NCBI GenBank assembly: GCA_037783415.1
Contig: JAZGTN010000148.1
Location: 496,001-560,000, forward strand
From: Leptasterias polaris
Lineage: Eukaryota; Echinodermata; Asteroidea; Forcipulatida; Asteriidae
Direction: 5' to 3'
DNA: 64,000 bases
Positions 54,601-58,809 of the stretch are shown here, piece after piece. Numbering within the stretch: the stretch's first letter is position 1; each line of letters opens with the position of its first letter. Made by a program: the position numbers and the translations under genes. The notes beneath the pieces are model-generated. The model was not told where the DNA came from. It made no database searches and saw nothing but the letters and a program-made list of their open reading frames with translations.

Positions 54601-57600
54601 AACCAGAGGAGGTGCTATCCCTCAGCTCCCTAATCGCACAACTTGATTTCACATATAACAAATGACAATCAGTGTTTGTACAAGTAATGTTCTATGTATT
54701 CAGCATGAATTACCTTCAAGGAAACATTCTTGTCTCAGGTACATGTAGATGTTATGATTAATATGCAAAAAATAAGTTAGTGGCCTGAAGGGGATAGCTT
54801 GACCACAAGAAGTTGGGAACACAAAGGACAAAATGGAAGGTTAGAAGAGAGGTAAATAGTTAGTTAATACAATGAAGGGCAGACTAATAAAGTGGATAAC
54901 TGTGTGGGAAAAGGAGAAGGCAAAAACAAAAGGTTATTAGTCATTTCCTTCTTGGATATTCAAACCATGGGGCTGAGTGGTCTTTATGCGCCTTATCCAA
55001 AGTTTTGCCCTACTCAGACGGACAGTCTCTCTGCAGTTACCTAGTGCCTCAATGCCCTGTAAATTCATGTCAGAAATGGAGTGTCCTACAGGTGTATCCA
55101 GCTTTTGGGTGTTGACTGTGGATCTGTGGCCATAGAAGTTCTTGTTTCACCTATATATTGAACACCACAGACTCTGCAAGATATTAGATAGATTAGATTA
55201 GTGATGGTGCAGGTGACATGACCCCTTGTCTTGTGGGTGGTACCACCAGTATGGCTGGTAAAGGAGTCTGATTCCCTGATGCGTTGTCTACAAACGATGC
55301 ATTTCGATGTGTTGGAACACCTAAAAGTACCCTGTGGCAAAGGGGGATTAACATCATCATTAATGGGGGGAACTTATGCCCGGACGATGAGATCCCTGAG
55401 ACTGGGTGGGCGTCGGTAGGCAACTATGGGTTCTTCCTGTACAGCACATTGAAGCCGATCTGATGTGTGAAGAATATGATGGTTAGAACTGGTTATTTTA
55501 CGAATGGGAGGAAGTGAGGGGTGGAAAGTAACAACAAAAGGAACTTTCCCTTTGGAACTCCGATTAATATGATCAGTGTCAAGAGTGACACAAAGTGCTA
55601 TGTGATCAACCAGGTTAAATTTGACTATTTTAGGAAGCATATGCTTCTTACTGTCATCTTCCAAAAGAAAGTAGATGTTTTGAAATTGTTGTGGTCATGT
55701 ACATGTTGCATGTATGTAAAACATCAATAACTAATTGATATTTGTATTTTTGTTGTCATTTCAATCTACAGATATTTTATCAAATGCTATTGCTTTTATG
55801 GTCATGATGAAAGTTCCAAAGCCTGAAGTAAAACGTAAAGTACGTCGTTTGCTTGGAAGGTCCCACATTGGATTAGTCTACAGCCAAGAAGTGAATGACT
55901 TACTGGATCAAATCAATAACTTGGTATGAAGTTATTCATATTGATGTACTACATTAGTGTCTTATTCTGGGTTACAAGTCCTCAATTTCTAAGACTTTTG
56001 ACATTTTGGTTTTACTTTTCTGAATTGGTGTTAATATCATTTACAAATTTAAACTTTCAAATTAAATTGTTAATTACATTTTTTTGTAAGTCATATTGAA
56101 ACCATATTCCATGTGGCATACTTTTTCTTAAAAACTTTATTACAAATTGATGGAATGTCTTTTTTGCCATTAACAATTATTAGCATGCATGTATGAAGTA
56201 AAACTGACACACACGTATGGAACAAAGTTGTATGTATTGATTAATTTGTTATCTGTAGCATGGTAATGACATTGATCTGAAGCCTTCAGGCAGTAGACGA
56301 ATGCGCAAACATTCTTTTGTGGTACATGCAGGCAGTGACACTAAAGGAGATGTGTTATTTATGGAGGTATGTATGTCTCGATTTTTTCTTTGTTGAGCCA
56401 ATTCAACAATTATGAACTGAAGACTAAATAACTTTAAAGTTATTTTTGAATCATCATGATCAACACAAATACAGTAATATTATTTTGTCTGCAATGAAAT
56501 TTACAAAAATAAAAGTTTTCAAATGTTAATGTGGTAATAAACAAACAGACATTTGAATTATGTTATTTGCCGTCGATAATGATAACATGCATGTGAGCAG
56601 TAAAAGTGGCACAGACGTATGCAACAAAATTGTGTGCATTGATGTATGTGTTTATTAGTTTGTTTGGTGTCGGAGTTTTCTTGTTACTATTTCACCACTG
56701 TGTAATAAGCTTCTTGGGTTTGACTCAAATCCATGATCCCCCATATTCTATAGCAGATGTCTCAACAATGTAAACCACTAAGTGTGCCCAGTGGCAAGGA
56801 GCCAGTTCAAATCGTGTCATTATTAGTGGGTACCTGGTAAAACCCAAAAAAAATTTTTTTTTATCCCTGATGCCCATTTATTACCTCATTTAAATTATTT
56901 GAGTACTAACTGCTAATGACTGCATTCATCACACTTGGAGTAAGTGTAAAAACAAATAATATTGTGTATCCCAACTGCATTTATAAACTAATTTATTGTG
57001 CAATTCAGGTTTGTGATGACTGTGTAATCATACGCAGTGGGAGTGGAGCAGTTTGTGATCGTTGTTGGTATGAGAGACTGATAAACATGACATACTGCCC
57101 TAAAACAAAGGTTCTGTGTCTGTGGAGGAGACTAACAAATACTACAAGACTTGATAAATTCTACACAAAGAAGGTATTGATTATTCCTCTTGCATGTATT
57201 GTTACTATTTAGCTACTCTGCAGTTCCTCGTCTGTTTATTGTTGTCTTTCTGTTTGTCTCTTTATGGAATGGTGTTTATACAAGCTTTGGTTTACCACTT
57301 TTCCATAGCTGCTGTATTGGTTTTTTATAGTCATTTCTCATTATAAGAAGGTATTCATTTGTGTGATTGATTTGATTGTGTAGTAATTTCTGCCAAACTG
57401 CTGTTCTTTTGTTACAAATGTTTGTAAGAAGGGAATTAAAAATTAGTTGGACACTTCCTGACCATGTCATGTTTGTTTTTGTGTGAAAGTGTTAGAAAGC
57501 GGGACTTAATTCACTTTTGTTGTTTTAAATTTAAACAAATGCTTCATCAACTTTCAGTAGTTGTAGATGTTTACAGTTTAACTCTTGTAAAGTATGGGTG

Positions 57601-58745
57601 TGTCATTGTTGTAATTATTCCATTGATTTGTTATTTTTATGTTTTAATACATTTTAGTGTCGGGAATTGTATTTCTGCATTAAAGAGAGCATGGAGAAGG
57701 CAGCTACCCGCCAAAAAAATGGCATCACTGGGGGTAAGTCAAGGGATAAAATATATCCACTGGGGAGAAGTCCAGAGATAAACTCAGTGGGGAGAAGTCG
57801 AGTGATAACTTCACTCGGGAGTAGTCAGGGATAAATTCACTGGGGAGAAGTCTAGTGATAATTTCACTGGGGAGAAGTCAGGGGATAAATTCACTAAGGT
57901 GAAGTCAATTGATAAATTCACTGAGGTGAAGTCAAGTGATAAATTCACTGGGGAGAATTCTTCATTGAAACCAACCTTGGGCTGCTACAACACTTGTATT
58001 TTTGCCAAAGCTATCAATTTTTAAAACATTGTTATATTTTTTTATTACATTTGTGCTTCATGGAGTACATTAAGACGAGGAGTTAAATTGACCCTTATTA
58101 TAAAACAACTCGACTAACCCTCCGTTTTAACTTTCTAGTCACAAAAGCCTCCCCAAAAAGGTTAGATTGGCGCAGTTTAGCGTGGCGTTTACAACCTCCC
58201 TCCTGTGTGATGCACAATAATCAATCTTTTAAATGCAACTGACCTACTTCCAATCTTATTTTGCCCCTTGTGACCTCCCTAGGGAAGGTTACGTCATTTG
58301 TGCGAATTTAAACCAAACTGAGGCAGTGAAAAGTCCTAGAGGATAAAGAGTAGTGTACAGTACATGACAAGCTCCCAGGCGCCACATTTGTAGATTTGTG
58401 ATGTTGTGATTAATCGGAATAATGGTCAGTTGGGGTTGTCTATGCATGACCTATTATAACCTCTTGATCAACTTTGTGGGTCAGTTTAACCTGTGGGCCA
58501 GGACTATTCACTTTGTGTGAACGTAAGCCCAGTTTAGCCTGAGTTACTTTTATATTGTGGTGGACACCTACTGCGCGTGGATTAAGGGTGCATAGTTCAA
58601 TGAAATATTTGATATTTTTAAGTAAACTTAAAACTTATCTCTTTCCTAAATAGTAGATTTAAGTTTTGTTCTAGCTTGTTTTAATTTATCCTTTTCTTTT
58701 GTTATGCGCTTTGATCATGTTTTGGAAAAGCGCAGTATAAATGCC

Positions 58746-58809
<64 letters not shown>

